Assembly: GCA_017163975.1 (NCBI GenBank)
Contig: JAFFSR010000240.1
Span: 1,550,001 to 1,614,000 of the forward strand
Reading direction: 5' to 3'
Origin: Anastatus disparis
Lineage: Eukaryota > Arthropoda > Insecta > Hymenoptera > Eupelmidae
Length of the DNA stretch: 64,000 bases
In this document: one piece after another, positions 38,985 through 50,154 of the stretch
Numbering within the stretch: the stretch's first letter is position 1
How the letters are laid out: each line of letters starts with the position of its first letter
Made by a program: the position numbers and the translations under genes
Notes under the pieces: generated by a model
What the model was told of the DNA's origin: nothing
Seen by the model: the letters and a program-made list of their open reading frames with translations, nothing else
Databases searched by the model: none

Positions 38985-39053
38985 CATCAATAATAAAATT
39001 ATCTAATTTCATCAATGATTAGTTTTAGTTATGGATGATTTGTGATATCTTAC
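38985..39053 (-). other. Candidate recursive-splicing (RS) exon 2, normally skipped
   Basis: This 69-base segment begins at the GTAAGA of recursive site 2 and ends at a consensus donor, GATG|GTAAGTAAAAC. Entered in phase 1, the phase demanded by the downstream Sam68-like exon, it reaches TAA after nine codons, so retention would truncate the protein. A strong second donor less than 100 bases downstream is the arrangement described for RS exons: it defines the acceptor first and is then spliced away. This is an inference from sequence only. Confidence 0.5.
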
Positions 39054-39085
39054 CTGTAACAGAAAAAGAAAATTTATTATGAACA
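39046..39085 (-). promoter_or_regulatory. Candidate recursive splice site 2 (3' splice site fused to 5' splice site)
   Basis: Read on the minus strand, AATTTTCTTTTTCTGTTACAG is joined directly to GTAAGATATC, with the junction between 39054 and 39053. The pyrimidine tract is long and uninterrupted, and the reconstituted donor GTAAGA is near consensus. It lies 15.5 kb upstream of recursive site 1 and 34.1 kb upstream of the Sam68-like exon, on the same strand. It is the better of the two sites by eye. Function is inferred from the motif, the strand and the giant-intron context. Confidence 0.65.
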
Positions 39086-42000
39086 AATTGACTAGCAAAA
39101 ATTAAATAATAATTGAGAATTGTAACTATTAATATAAATAGCTAACTTATATAAAAGATTCTAGATTTTTTCATACAAATGCGTAATATTATGAAAAATT
39201 AATTGCACCTAAACTTTGATAAGAAAGACAGGCCTACATGACACTTTCTTGAAAAGTGATGATAACCACATCAGTGACAACGTCAATCTAGACAATAAAA
39301 TTTTATTACTTTCTACATAACCTCGCTGAGCCAGCAACTTTCTAAATTGTCAAACTTTTGCATGTATAAATTTATAGTATTCATATTACTATATTGTGCA
39401 TGACCTACTACAACGTTGGTGGGTATAAATGGTAAAATCAGTGATCGAGCCTAGAGATAGTCAGCCATAGAACTAGAATATAGGTTTCTCTCAGATAGAC
39501 CATACACATATATGAAGATATTACCGGAAATCTGTGTACACGGATAAGCTAAAATGCAACGCAAGAAAATAGCTATATACACACACTACCCCTCTTTCTC
39601 TCTCGCGATTCTCGCTCTTGGAATTTACGATCTCGTATCCGCAAAGCTCGCGCGCGCGTGTGTTGCAGTTCTAGCTTCCGGAAATATCCCTGCCTATGAT
39701 GTTACATTTGTAGTGGCAATAACTTCGAATACGACTCTCTCTACTTCTCTTTCTAATTCGCTCTTTCTGCTTCACTCTCTTAGTTTCAGAACCATGCAAT
39801 ACGAGTTTAAAAGGCGTCAGTTAACTAACTATCAGAGATATTATCTTTAACTCGTAATTCCTTGAACTCTTCCTCTGTACAACTCACTCAACTTCCCTCT
39901 TTCTCTTCCTGACATTCGCTTCCTATTTCTATAAAAAAAAGTCTAGGGAAAGGAGAGGTCATGAAACCTCAGAGTAAGAGAGAGATAGAGGGAGAGTCAA
40001 AGCTAAGATCCGATGTCGTGTGTATCCAGCTGGAGAAATACCTTAACTGACGCGCATAAATTCTTGAGATATCGAGACCTCAATCCATTCGACAGGATGA
40101 ATGTTTCCAGGCTTCTCGATTTCTTTTTATTTCCCTTTGCGTTTGAAATGTACAACAAAGTTTATATACTACTTCGTAAGTAGCATATCAAGATTCAGAA
40201 GAGATTAAAAAGAGCCGATTGATAAAACGTTACAATTATGTTTTGCGATACTGATAAAGAATAAAAAAGTTATTTCATTTGATTTATGCAAATGTTATAG
40301 ATTCCAATTGACGTTTAAATAGTTTTAAAAGTAAATACACATAGTGTGAACTTTGTGTAAAGATATCTCAATTCATTGTCTTTCTAAGTATCGTTTGTGT
40401 TTGGAGACCGAATTAGTACTTGCATTTTACTGAGAATGAAATTTTTTTTCTTTTTATTTGGTTGCACGTAGTCTATTAATTTTATACATCAACTATTATT
40501 TCATACTTTATGAAAGTTATTTTTAATAAGCCTTTTATTTGCAATGACCAATACTCTTGAAAGTAATTTAACGTTTGACAAAAAGAACTAGATTCTAGAG
40601 AAATTGTTGGAAATTTGATCATATGTCTTCGAATTATGAAAAAAGTTATTAAAATTATTAAAATGTAGTTTTATTCGTTAGAAGAAATTTTTACAGTGTG
40701 CCTTATCAACTATATCCCATAATAACATCGTGATTTTTAGCATAAGTGAAAGAAATTTACTCTTTCATTTCTTTTGCACTGCGAAAAATATATGTACATT
40801 TGCCGGATATTGATTCGTCCTCCCCTTCTATTCGTGTCAGTTCCTTAATGTATATATATTGACTGTTTTCTTTGATTACAGTTTGTTGCTTGTCAATAAT
40901 ACAGTTCTATTGAAAACTCAATATTTAAACATTAAAGTTAATGTTAAAATATCCTAATATTAATGAAAAAAGTTAAAAATATGTTTACAAATGCTTGGTC
41001 GAAAAAATTGATTTGAGGATTCATGCAATATTTTATAACTTGGAAATAAATTTTCAATACACTTGAGAGCCAATCTTTTTTCGGACGGCAATATTCAATT
41101 GCAATTCACGCGTCTTTTGGGGATAGACGATGGATTTGTATCCTGAAATACATGATTCACAAAGTAAAATTTATGTCAACGCATCGTATATTAACTCGAA
41201 CCTCGTAGAAAAACATTTTATTGGCATAAAGTGAATAATGATGACAGTACATCGAAGTATATTTTTCTGTGCAACTGTATTATTTCGTGTAAAATTTTTA
41301 TATATCGATAGCTATCGATTAATAATTTTCACATTGAATTATATTTAGATTCTTTTATTTTTATTTATATCAATTAGAAAACTAATTTCAAAAAGCTCAT
41401 TATGCATAGAAAAATTAACTTTTCAAATGATAATTTAAAGTTTAGTAAAATTTTCGATGCAATTTTATTTTGCTTAGAATTATGTAAAATATAATATTTT
41501 AAAGCAAAATATAATATAACTCATTTTCAAACGTTAAATATGTTATGGTGGAGAAAAGGTAAATTTTTCTTTGGATCTGTAATCTTAAAAAATAAATTTT
41601 TCTTTACACAAACGTAATTTTTAATTCTGATGAATAATTTTGGATAGGAGCTGTTCTTTATAAAAATAAGATTAATAAAAAACAAAAAATTTCCTTTTTC
41701 TTACGAAAAAATTTAAAATTGAATTATCCCCACTAAAAGACAACTGTGACTTAATAAAACATTCAATAAAATATTTGTCAACTAAATAATAAGAATTCTG
41801 AAGTTAAAATAATACAAAAAACCTGTATTCCATGATGCGATATTTAACGCATTCATATCAGCTGAAGATAATATTTATTTATATAATTTTTTATTCAACA
41901 AGAATTGTTAATTTTTAAATATTTAATACATAAACTTCAACAAAAAAAACAGCTATATAAATATTGAAATATAGTGTTTAAAATTATAATGACTGTTTCC

Positions 42001-43397
42001 AGGTATAAAATATGTGCAAGTTTACTCATACATAACATTGATAAAAAATGTTTATACAGCTTTAATTATATAACAAAAGAAAATCTCCAAGTTTCACCTA
42101 GTTTTACGTTGAATTGAAAAATTTATAAAAAAAAGACGTCTATCTTCAAATATTTATTTAATTATCTTGTTAAAACTAGCAATGATTAATTTAAAAACAC
42201 TCACGCAGAGGACACATTTGCCAACAGTACCTTTTTAATTAAAAACAAACTTTTTACTACGAAAGAGAAAAAAAAAGTTTCTTCGCTTGTTAAAGCTATT
42301 TTCATTTAAAATTAAATAAGGTGGTTATTCATAGACTTTTTTTGTCCAGTCACAAAGTTTTGCAAACTTCCCAAGTAATGAAATCTATGTAATAAAACTA
42401 TTACCCATAACGCTGAATCTCATTTTAATATACACGTGAAAAACAAAGAATGCAAGCTATTTTTGAGCGAAAACAACAATGCCTCCTAAAAATTGAAAAG
42501 AAAAAATCTGACCATTTACATTCTATTAAGCGTATAAAAATCCTTAAGAACCTCTAGGCGCGCTCGACCTACAACGCATATTCTTGTATATAGAAACATG
42601 CATATCTCGCAGCCAAAAGACAAAAAAGAAAAAAAGCTTTACCAAGACTCTAGCGCAAATTAATTATACAGGAAGGGAGTTTTGTAAGGTTAAACCAGTA
42701 GTATAAAGGTTAAACAAGAAATCTGCTTTTTGTGTATATCACACAAGGCATACTCAACTTTAACCGTGCCTTTTTTCCATGGCTTCGTACTGCTCGAAGA
42801 AAACAACGTCTATGTTATGTACGGAGAAAGCCAAGTACCGCCTTCGTGTTCACGATGACGAAAAGCAATGAAAACTTGTAAAAAAAAAGAATGCGAAAAC
42901 AAAGAAAAGGAGGCAAGTTAAAGGCATCGCCTAAGAATTATTACTTTTTACCCTTTTATTTTCGAATTTTTTTTGTTTAATGGCTATAGTAAAAATGTAT
43001 TTTAATTGCAACTCGGTTTGGCTAACTCATTTGATGTTAAATTCTAAAGAATATTTTTTTTTTGTTACTCTTCGTGCTTAATTAAAATTTGTATAATACG
43101 TAAATCACAAATAAAAATTTTAAATTATCGTTTATAATTATTGAATAGCAATAGATATCTTATGAATGTCAATAATATGTCCACGAAAAATAATATATAA
43201 AATATCACTTCATATTGATTTTTTTTAAGTGTCTAAATTTCATTTACAAATAAATATGTTTGATAACTCAATAATGTTAGTTCGAATGTATTATATGATC
43301 GGTGTATGAAGTTTAAATTTACAAGATTTTCCAAATAAATAATTAGCTGAGCATTTTCAATTCCATTCAATAGTTTGGCAAACAATTTCATAATGAT
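39086..43397 (-). other. Giant intron segment upstream of recursive site 2
   Basis: AT-rich overall. A GC-elevated island at 39440-40100 includes CGCAAAGCTCGCGCGCGCG, CT/GA runs and a 98-codon plus-strand open frame at 39554-39850 that is not recognised. A second island at 42530-42930 has no convincing frame. No transposon was seen until 43402. Confidence 0.45.
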
Positions 43398-43401
43398 TTA
43401 A

Positions 43402-43782
43402 GAAGGGGCCGAACCATCTGTCTTTGTCTAATAGCGTTTTTCATCATTTATGTAAACACTATCCGGTATAACAAGAAAAAAATAGCAGCCCCCGCTAGAT
43501 ATTAGTATAATCAGTAAATTTTGTAATAACAACCAAATTTTTTCACTGCGTAGTTTTTGAATAATTAGAGACCTACCAAAAAAAGATAGGTTATATTCTA
43601 GATTGCTAGTAGGTCTCTAATTAGTCAAAAATTATGCGGTAAAAAATTTGGTTATTATTACAAAATTTACTAATTATACTAATATCTAGCGGGGGCTGCT
43701 ATTTTTTTCTTGTTATACCGGATAGTGTTTACATAAATGATGAAAAACGCTATTAGACAAAGACAGATAGTTCGGCCCCTTC
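43402..43782. mobile_element. TTAA-flanked foldback MITE (copy 2)
   Basis: A 381-bp foldback flanked by TTAA (43398-43401, 43783-43786). Ends are GAAGGGGCCGAACCATCTG and its inverted form. Arms of about 175 bp close on a loop between GAGACCTAC and GTAGGTCTC. The arms are almost identical, including GCAGCCCCCGCTAGAT, so insertion is relatively recent. A solo piece of the same type lies at 47041-47090. Confidence 0.9.
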
Positions 43783-43811
43783 TTAAGTAAGAAATCAATT
43801 TGAAAAATATA

Positions 43812-44598
43812 CAGTGCCGTCCATAAATTCGGGATCACTCAGAGGAAAAAATTGCTGGAGAAAAATCGCAATAACTCGGTAAATATAGGTCGTATAGAAA
43901 TTCTAAAAAAAACGATTTTAAAGTACTCCTCAAGAGCTTTAAAAACGCTGTATTATATTATTTTAAAAGTTTTTTATGGTATTAAAAAATTACTTAAAAA
44001 TAAACATTTTTGCCAATTTTTTAAATTTTAGATTCGCTCACACCGTTTTTCGAGTATAAGATAAAAAAATCTGAAAAAAATATAATTTAAAGTACTCTAA
44101 AAGAGCTTTAATTTGCATTTTTTTAAAATTTTTTACAATGATTTTCCGTCAAGATATGAAGTTTTAAAGTTGGGCATTTTTGGTGTTTTTTGCAGAAAAA
44201 TGGCCAATTTTCTGAAAAAAACATCAAAAATGCCTATCTTTAAAGCTTTATAACTTGACGAAAAATCATTGTAAAAAATTTTTTAAAAATGCAAATTAAA
44301 GCTCTTTTAGGGTACTTTAAATTATATTTTTTTCAGATTTTTTTATCTTATACTCGAAAAACGGTGTGAGCGAATCTAAAATTTAAAAAATTGGCAAAAA
44401 ATGTTTATTTTTAAGTAATTTTTTTAATACCATAAAAAAACTTTTAAAATAATATAATACAGCGTTTTTAAAGCTCTTGAGGAGTACTTTAAAATCGTTT
44501 TTTTTAGAATTTCTATACGACCTATATTTACCGAGTTATTGCGATTTTTCTCCAGCAATTTTTTCCTCTGAGTGATCCCGAATTTATGGACGGCACTG
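43812..44598. mobile_element. Tc1/mariner-like giant palindrome (787 bp), TA target duplication
   Basis: Begins CAGTGCCGTCCATAAATTCG and ends with the inverted form, flanked by TA at 43810-43811 and 44599-44600. The two halves, about 390 bp each, are nearly perfect inverted copies meeting near 44205 with almost no loop. TA duplication and CAGT ends point to the Tc1/mariner superfamily, but there is no transposase frame. It starts only 25 bases after the TTAA of the preceding foldback element. The arm identity suggests a young insertion or arm homogenisation. Confidence 0.9.
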
Positions 44599-44600
44599 TA

Positions 44601-45157
44601 TTTTCCAAAAAAATAAAGAACAACGCTCTATAAATTAAACGCTAACTTAGCAATAATGCTTTCTATTAAGTACTTCTATCTTTATTTCAAGCAATCCTTC
44701 TTTACTTCTAAATACGTATCCAAGAAACTGTAGCCTCTTCTCTATCTTTCTCTTTTTCCTACTTTCAGTTAATTACACAAAATGCAATTATAAACACGAC
44801 GTCGGAAGAGAGAAGCCTCCGCTCGATCGAGACTTAGTGTGGAGGATGTCCTTACTAACGCAATACCAAAGGTGAAGCGTTAATTGCCAATTTCTATAAT
44901 GCCTTGCTCAACATAATTTCATTTGAAAAATCGATTTTGAACCCTTCAAGAATGAATAAAAACAAAGTACATTTTTATCTTTTATTTTTTTATTTTTCTC
45001 AAAGACAAAAGGAAGAATACGAGATATTCTCAAAACAAAGGTACTGAAAAAATAATAAGACTTTTTTATAAGCTTTTCTGTAACTTGTAGTGGATTGTTT
45101 TTTTTCGAGTCTTGGAATGTTGTAATCGATTTTCAACACACTTCTAGATGATGTATG
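44601..45157. other. Spacer between elements, with a GC-richer patch at 44730-44890
   Basis: The patch includes ACACGACGTCGGAAGAGAG and CCGCTCGATCGAGACTTAG, and a plus-strand acceptor-like CTACTTTCAG at 44760-44769. No open frame or donor site pairs with it. Confidence 0.35.
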
Positions 45158-46037
45158 CACTGAGAGAAATTGTATATTAAATATTACAAGAAGAAACTAG
45201 TAGTCAAATCACAGACTATGAAACGTGCTCTTTTTTCTAGCGTTATAGTAAATTTTATTAGGTTCAAAGTAAATTTTATTAGGTCCCTAAAATTATTTAC
45301 AATGCTATTTTTGAAATATTACAATGTCAACATAGTAAAATTTCGAACGTTTTAATTATTTCAATAATACCTATAAATTTTTACAAGTCCATATAGTAAT
45401 TTTTCTCATATCCATTGTAGAAACCCTATGCAGTTTCTTGTAAAAATACCCCTTGCGCATGCGCAAGTTGATTTCCAAGCAAGAGAGAACGATACCAACA
45501 GCTGACGATACCGACATATCTTAACCTCAAAAATCCTGATGCTTGACACGTTAAAATTTGTGTCCAACTCCCGCAAGTGGTAAGAGTTGAGTTCACTTAG
45601 TATATAAGACCGATCCATCTGGCCGTTACTAAAATGCGCGCGTGATTTCTAGCGACCTCTTAGATAGTATGCGTTTATATCTAGTTTAGGTTTAGGTTAC
45701 ATCATTGTTATGCGAGGTACGATAATATAAAATAAACAATTGTATCTAAAATCGATTCTCAATATAACACTTGTATTTGAAATTAATAATATGCTATTCA
45801 TAAAATAAAAATTAATGATCGTCAAAAATTTTTTTATCGTTTGAATATATATATATAAAATTTATTAAGTGTAGGAATAAAATTTACTATGTAACATAGT
45901 AATTTTAACGCAGTGGAAAAGTTTACAAAGCTATATAGTAAAATTTCAAAGATGTCCGTCTGTGAGTTGGTTACCAGCGTACATGGTAAAACGTTCTTAT
46001 AATTCTTGTAATATTTACTATGAAATTTCTCTCAGTG
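45158..46037. mobile_element. DNA element with CACTGAGAGAAATT terminal inverted repeats (880 bp)
   Basis: The left end CACTGAGAGAAATTGTAT and right end (inverted CACTGAGAGAAATTTCAT) continue into matching AAATATTACAAGAA, giving terminal repeats of about 35 bp. A clear target duplication is not seen. Inside are repeated ATAGTAAAATTTC-like words and two tandem copies of GTAAATTTTATTAGGT (from 45249). A GC-elevated core (45400-45680) has the palindrome CTTGCGCATGCGCAAG at 45452-45467 and GTATATAAG near 45600. No transposase is encoded. The core looks unlike the AT-rich arms and could be captured host sequence. Confidence 0.8.
45452..45467. promoter_or_regulatory. Perfect 16-bp palindrome containing an NRF1/Ewg consensus site
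   Basis: CTTGCGCATGCGCAAG is self-complementary and contains TGCGCATGCGCA, the consensus site of NRF1, whose fly homologue is Erect wing. It lies about 135 bases from a TATATAAG motif inside the CACTGAGAG element. Site function is inferred. Confidence 0.5.
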
Positions 46038-46113
46038 TGATAAAAAATTTTGCAATGTAATTTAAGTCAATACAATATTCCGTTATTGAACAATCATTAC
46101 TTTCTATTTTTAA

Positions 46114-46516
46114 GAGCATGACAAAGCTGTCCGCCTTCTAATAATATTTCCAATCCTAACTTATGAATAAACGATGCGTTTAATCAAGTTTTTTTACTAC
46201 AAAGAAAAAATTTGTAAGATTAAACTCTAGTGCGGACAACCCAAGAAATCCACCAAAATATTATACATACAAAGTTATAATAAAAACTTTCAATGTATCG
46301 TATTTTAAGGTTAGGTTTGTCGAGTTTAATATCTAATTTCCAATCAAAGCTCATAAAAAAATAACAAGTCCAAATGATTTTTTATTTTAACAAAAATTAT
46401 TGTACTAATATAGCTTTAGTGCGGACAAGTCATTATATTTGTTTAATTTATGAATTTAAAAAGATATTGATAAAATAAAAAAAGCAAAACTCAATTGCTG
46501 CAGCTCCGACATGCCG
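46114..46516 (+). mobile_element. 403-bp TTAA element, copy B
   Basis: Flanked by TTAA at 46110-46113 and 46517-46520. Identical in length and orientation to copy A, 25.7 kb away, with five substitutions. Four of the five are G in A and A in B, two of them at CpG. Inverted ends are GCATGACAAAGCTG and GCATGTCGGAGCTG. Non-coding. Confidence 0.92.
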
Positions 46517-46520
46517 TTAA

Positions 46521-47036
46521 GGAGAAACTTTAGGGGTGAAGGGTTGAAAAAATGAAAATGAGGAAAAATATGCATAAGAGTTTTTGAAGACCATAAAACA
46601 CAATTCGGACAACCACCTCAAATCACCTATTACAAGGGGTAATTTTTTAAGAGTCAGAAAATGAAAGATTACCAAAATATGTATTTCAATTTACATGTAT
46701 TTAAATGGAAAGTACAGAATAATGTTCAGGCACAGTAACCGGGACTCATACTTGTAGTATGTGTACCATGAAGATTATTCAGTTAAATATCTTAATCAAT
46801 TCATTTATTAGTTATTGAAAATTTTGGGATCTAAAATCATTTATTAAAATTTTTTGATTTTGTACAGGAATTTAAATATCTTAAATACTAACGAATGAAT
46901 TTATTTGAAAATTTAACTAAATAATTATCATAATACATACTACAAGCTAAAGCATTTCTTTTTTGGAAATTCAGCAATAAAATGGAAAGGAAGTCAATAT
47001 TTGTAAGTACTGGTGTAGTGTCCGTTTTACATCTCC
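46521..47036. other. AT-rich spacer, possibly older repeat sequence
   Basis: The first 150 bases (GGGGTGAAGGGTTGAAAAAA and the following purine-rich text) look like old transposon sequence but have no second copy here. The rest is plain AT-rich. Confidence 0.3.
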
Positions 47037-47040
47037 TTAA

Positions 47041-47090
47041 GTAAATGATGAAAAATATTATCAGACAAAGACAGATAGTTCGGTTCGCTC
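47041..47090. mobile_element. TTAA-flanked 50-bp remnant of a copy-2-type foldback element
   Basis: This 50-base stretch, bounded by TTAA at 47037-47040 and 47091-47094, matches the right end of the element at 43402-43782: AAATGATGAAAAA, then AGACAAAGACAGATAGTTCGG. It is either a solo end or a heavily deleted element that kept both target sites. Confidence 0.7.
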
Positions 47091-47421
47091 TTAATTATTT
47101 TGTTGTAACTTCCTGCTTTGAAGGTGAAATTTATTGGAAGAAAGGGGAAATCTAATGTGAAAAATTAATCAAAATATTCTTGGGGGTTTTTCTAGAGTTC
47201 TGGAATACAATTTTAACAATTATTTTGTCACTATCTACTATTTTAAGAGTTTTATCGTTGAAATTAAAATATTCCTAGATGAAATATGGTCAATAATTTT
47301 TTTTATAAATCATTAGAAACTTAATTTGATAATATTTTATTTGCCAAAGACTGGACGAAAAATATGGCATATGTACACCTATAATATCAAAGATATTTTT
47401 TCTTGAAAACTCCACCATTAA

Positions 47422-47712
47422 GAGTCGGCCGTATAGCGGTTTTCGTCTAATCTAAATTTTCGTTATAATTAATGAATTAAATATTTTTATACACATGTAG
47501 GGGCTGAGCGCTGTAGAGCAAAAAACGAGCTAAGGATTCTATTTTATGAAAAAATATAAAATTTTCATTATTTTATATTTTTTCATAGAATAGAATCCTT
47601 TGCTCGTTTTTTGCTCTACAGCGCTCAGCCCCTACATTTGTATATACATATTTAATTTATTAATTATAACGAAAATTTAGATTAGACAAGGACAAAGGTA
47701 TACGGCCGACTC
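47422..47712. mobile_element. TTAA-flanked foldback MITE (copy 3)
   Basis: A 291-bp foldback flanked by TTAA (47418-47421, 47713-47716), ends GAGTCGGCCGTATA. The arms, including GTAGGGGCTGAGCGCTGTAG, are nearly identical and meet with a loop of about nine bases near 47562-47570. Its outer 60 bases resemble copy 1 (CGTCTAATCTAAATTTTCG) but the inner arms differ. Confidence 0.9.
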
Positions 47713-47716
47713 TTAA

Positions 47717-48916
47717 TAGTAAATGATGTGATTATTTTTTTACTTTTTAGTACGATTTACCTTCAATAAAAGTATATTTCATATGACTATTAAAATTTTT
47801 TTTTTTTATTTTCCTATGTGAAGTTACTAACAATGATATGATTAAAACAGATAAATGAATTTCGATTAAGGAGGCGAGCGTGCCTTGCCTTTTCTCTTCT
47901 AACTTCGAGTACACAGATAGTATCAACAACCGACCGTCACACTGCTGTTTACTTTACGATATCCTCTTATGGTCCACGTTGAAAGTTAACGTACACTAGG
48001 GGTTTGAAAACTTAAAGAAGCGAGCACGAGAGAAGTAAAAGGATAAACTAATAAAAGGTTAGACCCTTCGATGTACTAATAAAATTCAAGTAGCTTGTCC
48101 GTTTGTTATTTATGAGGAAATTCATCAAGTACGTGTATTTTTAATATGCTATCACTGCTATTTTATTTTCAAATTAAGAACAATATTTTTCCAGATCAAT
48201 ATTAATAATGAAAAATAAGACGAATGAACATCTAAAAATATATTTGGATTAAATTGACTAATCGCAAACATTTTTACAACATATACATTCATAAATAAAT
48301 ATCTCCTATTTTTACAAGTTTCGCAGAGAAATTAATAGAACCAAATGTTGTTTCACATAACTACAGCCCTTAACATGGGTACCCTCAAACACTGGTTAGA
48401 GAAACTTTGAAACCACAAAAGGTGTAGATACTACGTGAAAGCTTGAACAAATATAGCTTTGACTTGGAATACACTTACACGTTACAATACGGAAACCAAT
48501 AACAATCTTCGTTTATTCAAGCTTACTTTAGAACATTATTAAAATATTTTTTTCTCTTTTTGGTTGATTCTCTGATGATGCTTATGGGCTGATCACTTTT
48601 TTTTAAATATTTTAAATTATATTATGATACCAAAAACATTGACAGTATTATCGGCCTATATGTAATGTACTATTTAAAGTGATGTTATGAGACGAATCAG
48701 TAGAAAAATATCGAATGGAGAAATTGAACACTGTCTAACGAAATATAAGCCTTATGTTCATTACTAAATTACCGAATTTTTACGAAAGTTGAAAAATAAA
48801 ATTTTATATTATTATTTAAATAAAAGGGTTATTAACTTTAAAGTACAATATTTTTACAAAAAGTACAAGAACAAAAAGAATTTTAAGAAAAATAAAAAAT
48901 TGCCTTTATTATTTTC
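47717..48916. other. AT-rich spacer
   Basis: A small more complex patch at 47870-48080; the rest is AT-rich. No gene or repeat recognised. Confidence 0.5.
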
Positions 48917-48920
48917 TTAA

Positions 48921-49452
48921 GAGGAGGTAGGAACCATTTGCCGCTTGGCGGCGCTGCGGTCAGGTGAGAGAAAAATATAAAATATTTTTTATTCAGCGAT
49001 TTATAATTTATCGAGACAATAATATACTTCTAACGTTGTTAAAGGCACTAGCTATATATATGTAGAATAATTATTGATGATAATCTTGTTTGAAAAGTCT
49101 AAGCTATTGTTATAAAACGAAAAATGCAGTGCGAAGTAGAGCCGGCGTGAGCATGTGTATACTTCGTTCTTTACTATTACTTTCTCTGTCGCACTTAGGA
49201 AAAATACCCATATGTTTACATCGGTTCTACCACGCGCCGCCTTTTTCGTTTTATGATAATATTTTAGACTTTTCAAACAATATTAGCATCAATAATAATT
49301 CTACATATATATGGCTAGTGCCTTTGACAACGTTAGAAGTATATTATTGTCTCGATAAATTATAAATCGCTGAATAAGAAATATTTTCTATATTTCTCTC
49401 ATCTGACCGCAGCGCCACCCTGTATAGAGCGGCGAATGGTTACGACCCCCTC
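48921..49452. mobile_element. TTAA-flanked foldback MITE (copy 4)
   Basis: A 532-bp foldback flanked by TTAA (48917-48920, 49453-49456). Left end GAGGAGGTAGGAACCATT; right end inverted GAGGGGGTCGTAACCATT. Arms of about 240 bp are more diverged than in copies 2 and 3. The two facing open frames here, both starting MKSL and sharing YKTK/HKTK-type text, are mirror images made by the inverted repeat, not genes. Confidence 0.88.
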
Positions 49453-49456
49453 TTAA

Positions 49457-50154
49457 GTATTTTTTTTTTTCTTTGTATGCCTTCTTTATTCCGTTTCTTT
49501 TTTATCTTAGTTCAAATTTCCCTTTCTCTTATTCTTCGTTCGCTTGTTGGTACAGTCTTGTCTACACTTTTAGTTTTATCACAGCACTTAAAAACAGACT
49601 GAAAAATTTAAAGACAATCCTTGTGTGCAAGACCTTTTTTACTGCATACCACCATGACAAGCATACGGTCAATTGTCATTGTCGACAATAATGACAAACT
49701 CGTTGTCAAGAAATGTTCTTTTACCACTCTAGCATGAGAGTACCATTAAAAAGAAAAGAAGAATCCGTAACGCGTCGTTGAGTCGTGCACTTGGACAGTT
49801 TCGAGCATATATGCAAGATTCCCCTGTGTAATAAAAACATTACTCAAAGATGTGCATAGCCATATGTTTAAATGTGACTAAAAACGCGATATTATGAAAA
49901 AACACGTGTTAGCATTAATAAAATTATGGGACTTAAATATGTTTAAATAAAAATGACAAGAATAAAATATTAATAATTAAAACTTGAACCTAATACTTTG
50001 CGAATTAAATTAATTAGTACAAATGTGCTGTGCAGATTATTTATTTTGGTATGTGAAAGAGATAGATTCATTTACCAAAACTAAATTCATTCTTTGGTTT
50101 ATATAATACTCGGTATTATATTTCCAGAAATGTATGCTTTAAAATTCAAATCTT
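49457..50154. other. Spacer between elements
   Basis: T-rich start, then a moderately complex patch at 49600-49820. Nothing recognised. Confidence 0.45.

Noticed and set aside
45406..45618. A 70-codon minus-strand open frame in the core of the CACTGAGAG element
   Set aside because: No transposase signature or recognised family; it is kept only as part of the unusual core.
49052..49365. Two facing open frames with similar proteins on opposite strands
   Set aside because: They are mirror products of the inverted repeat in foldback copy 4.
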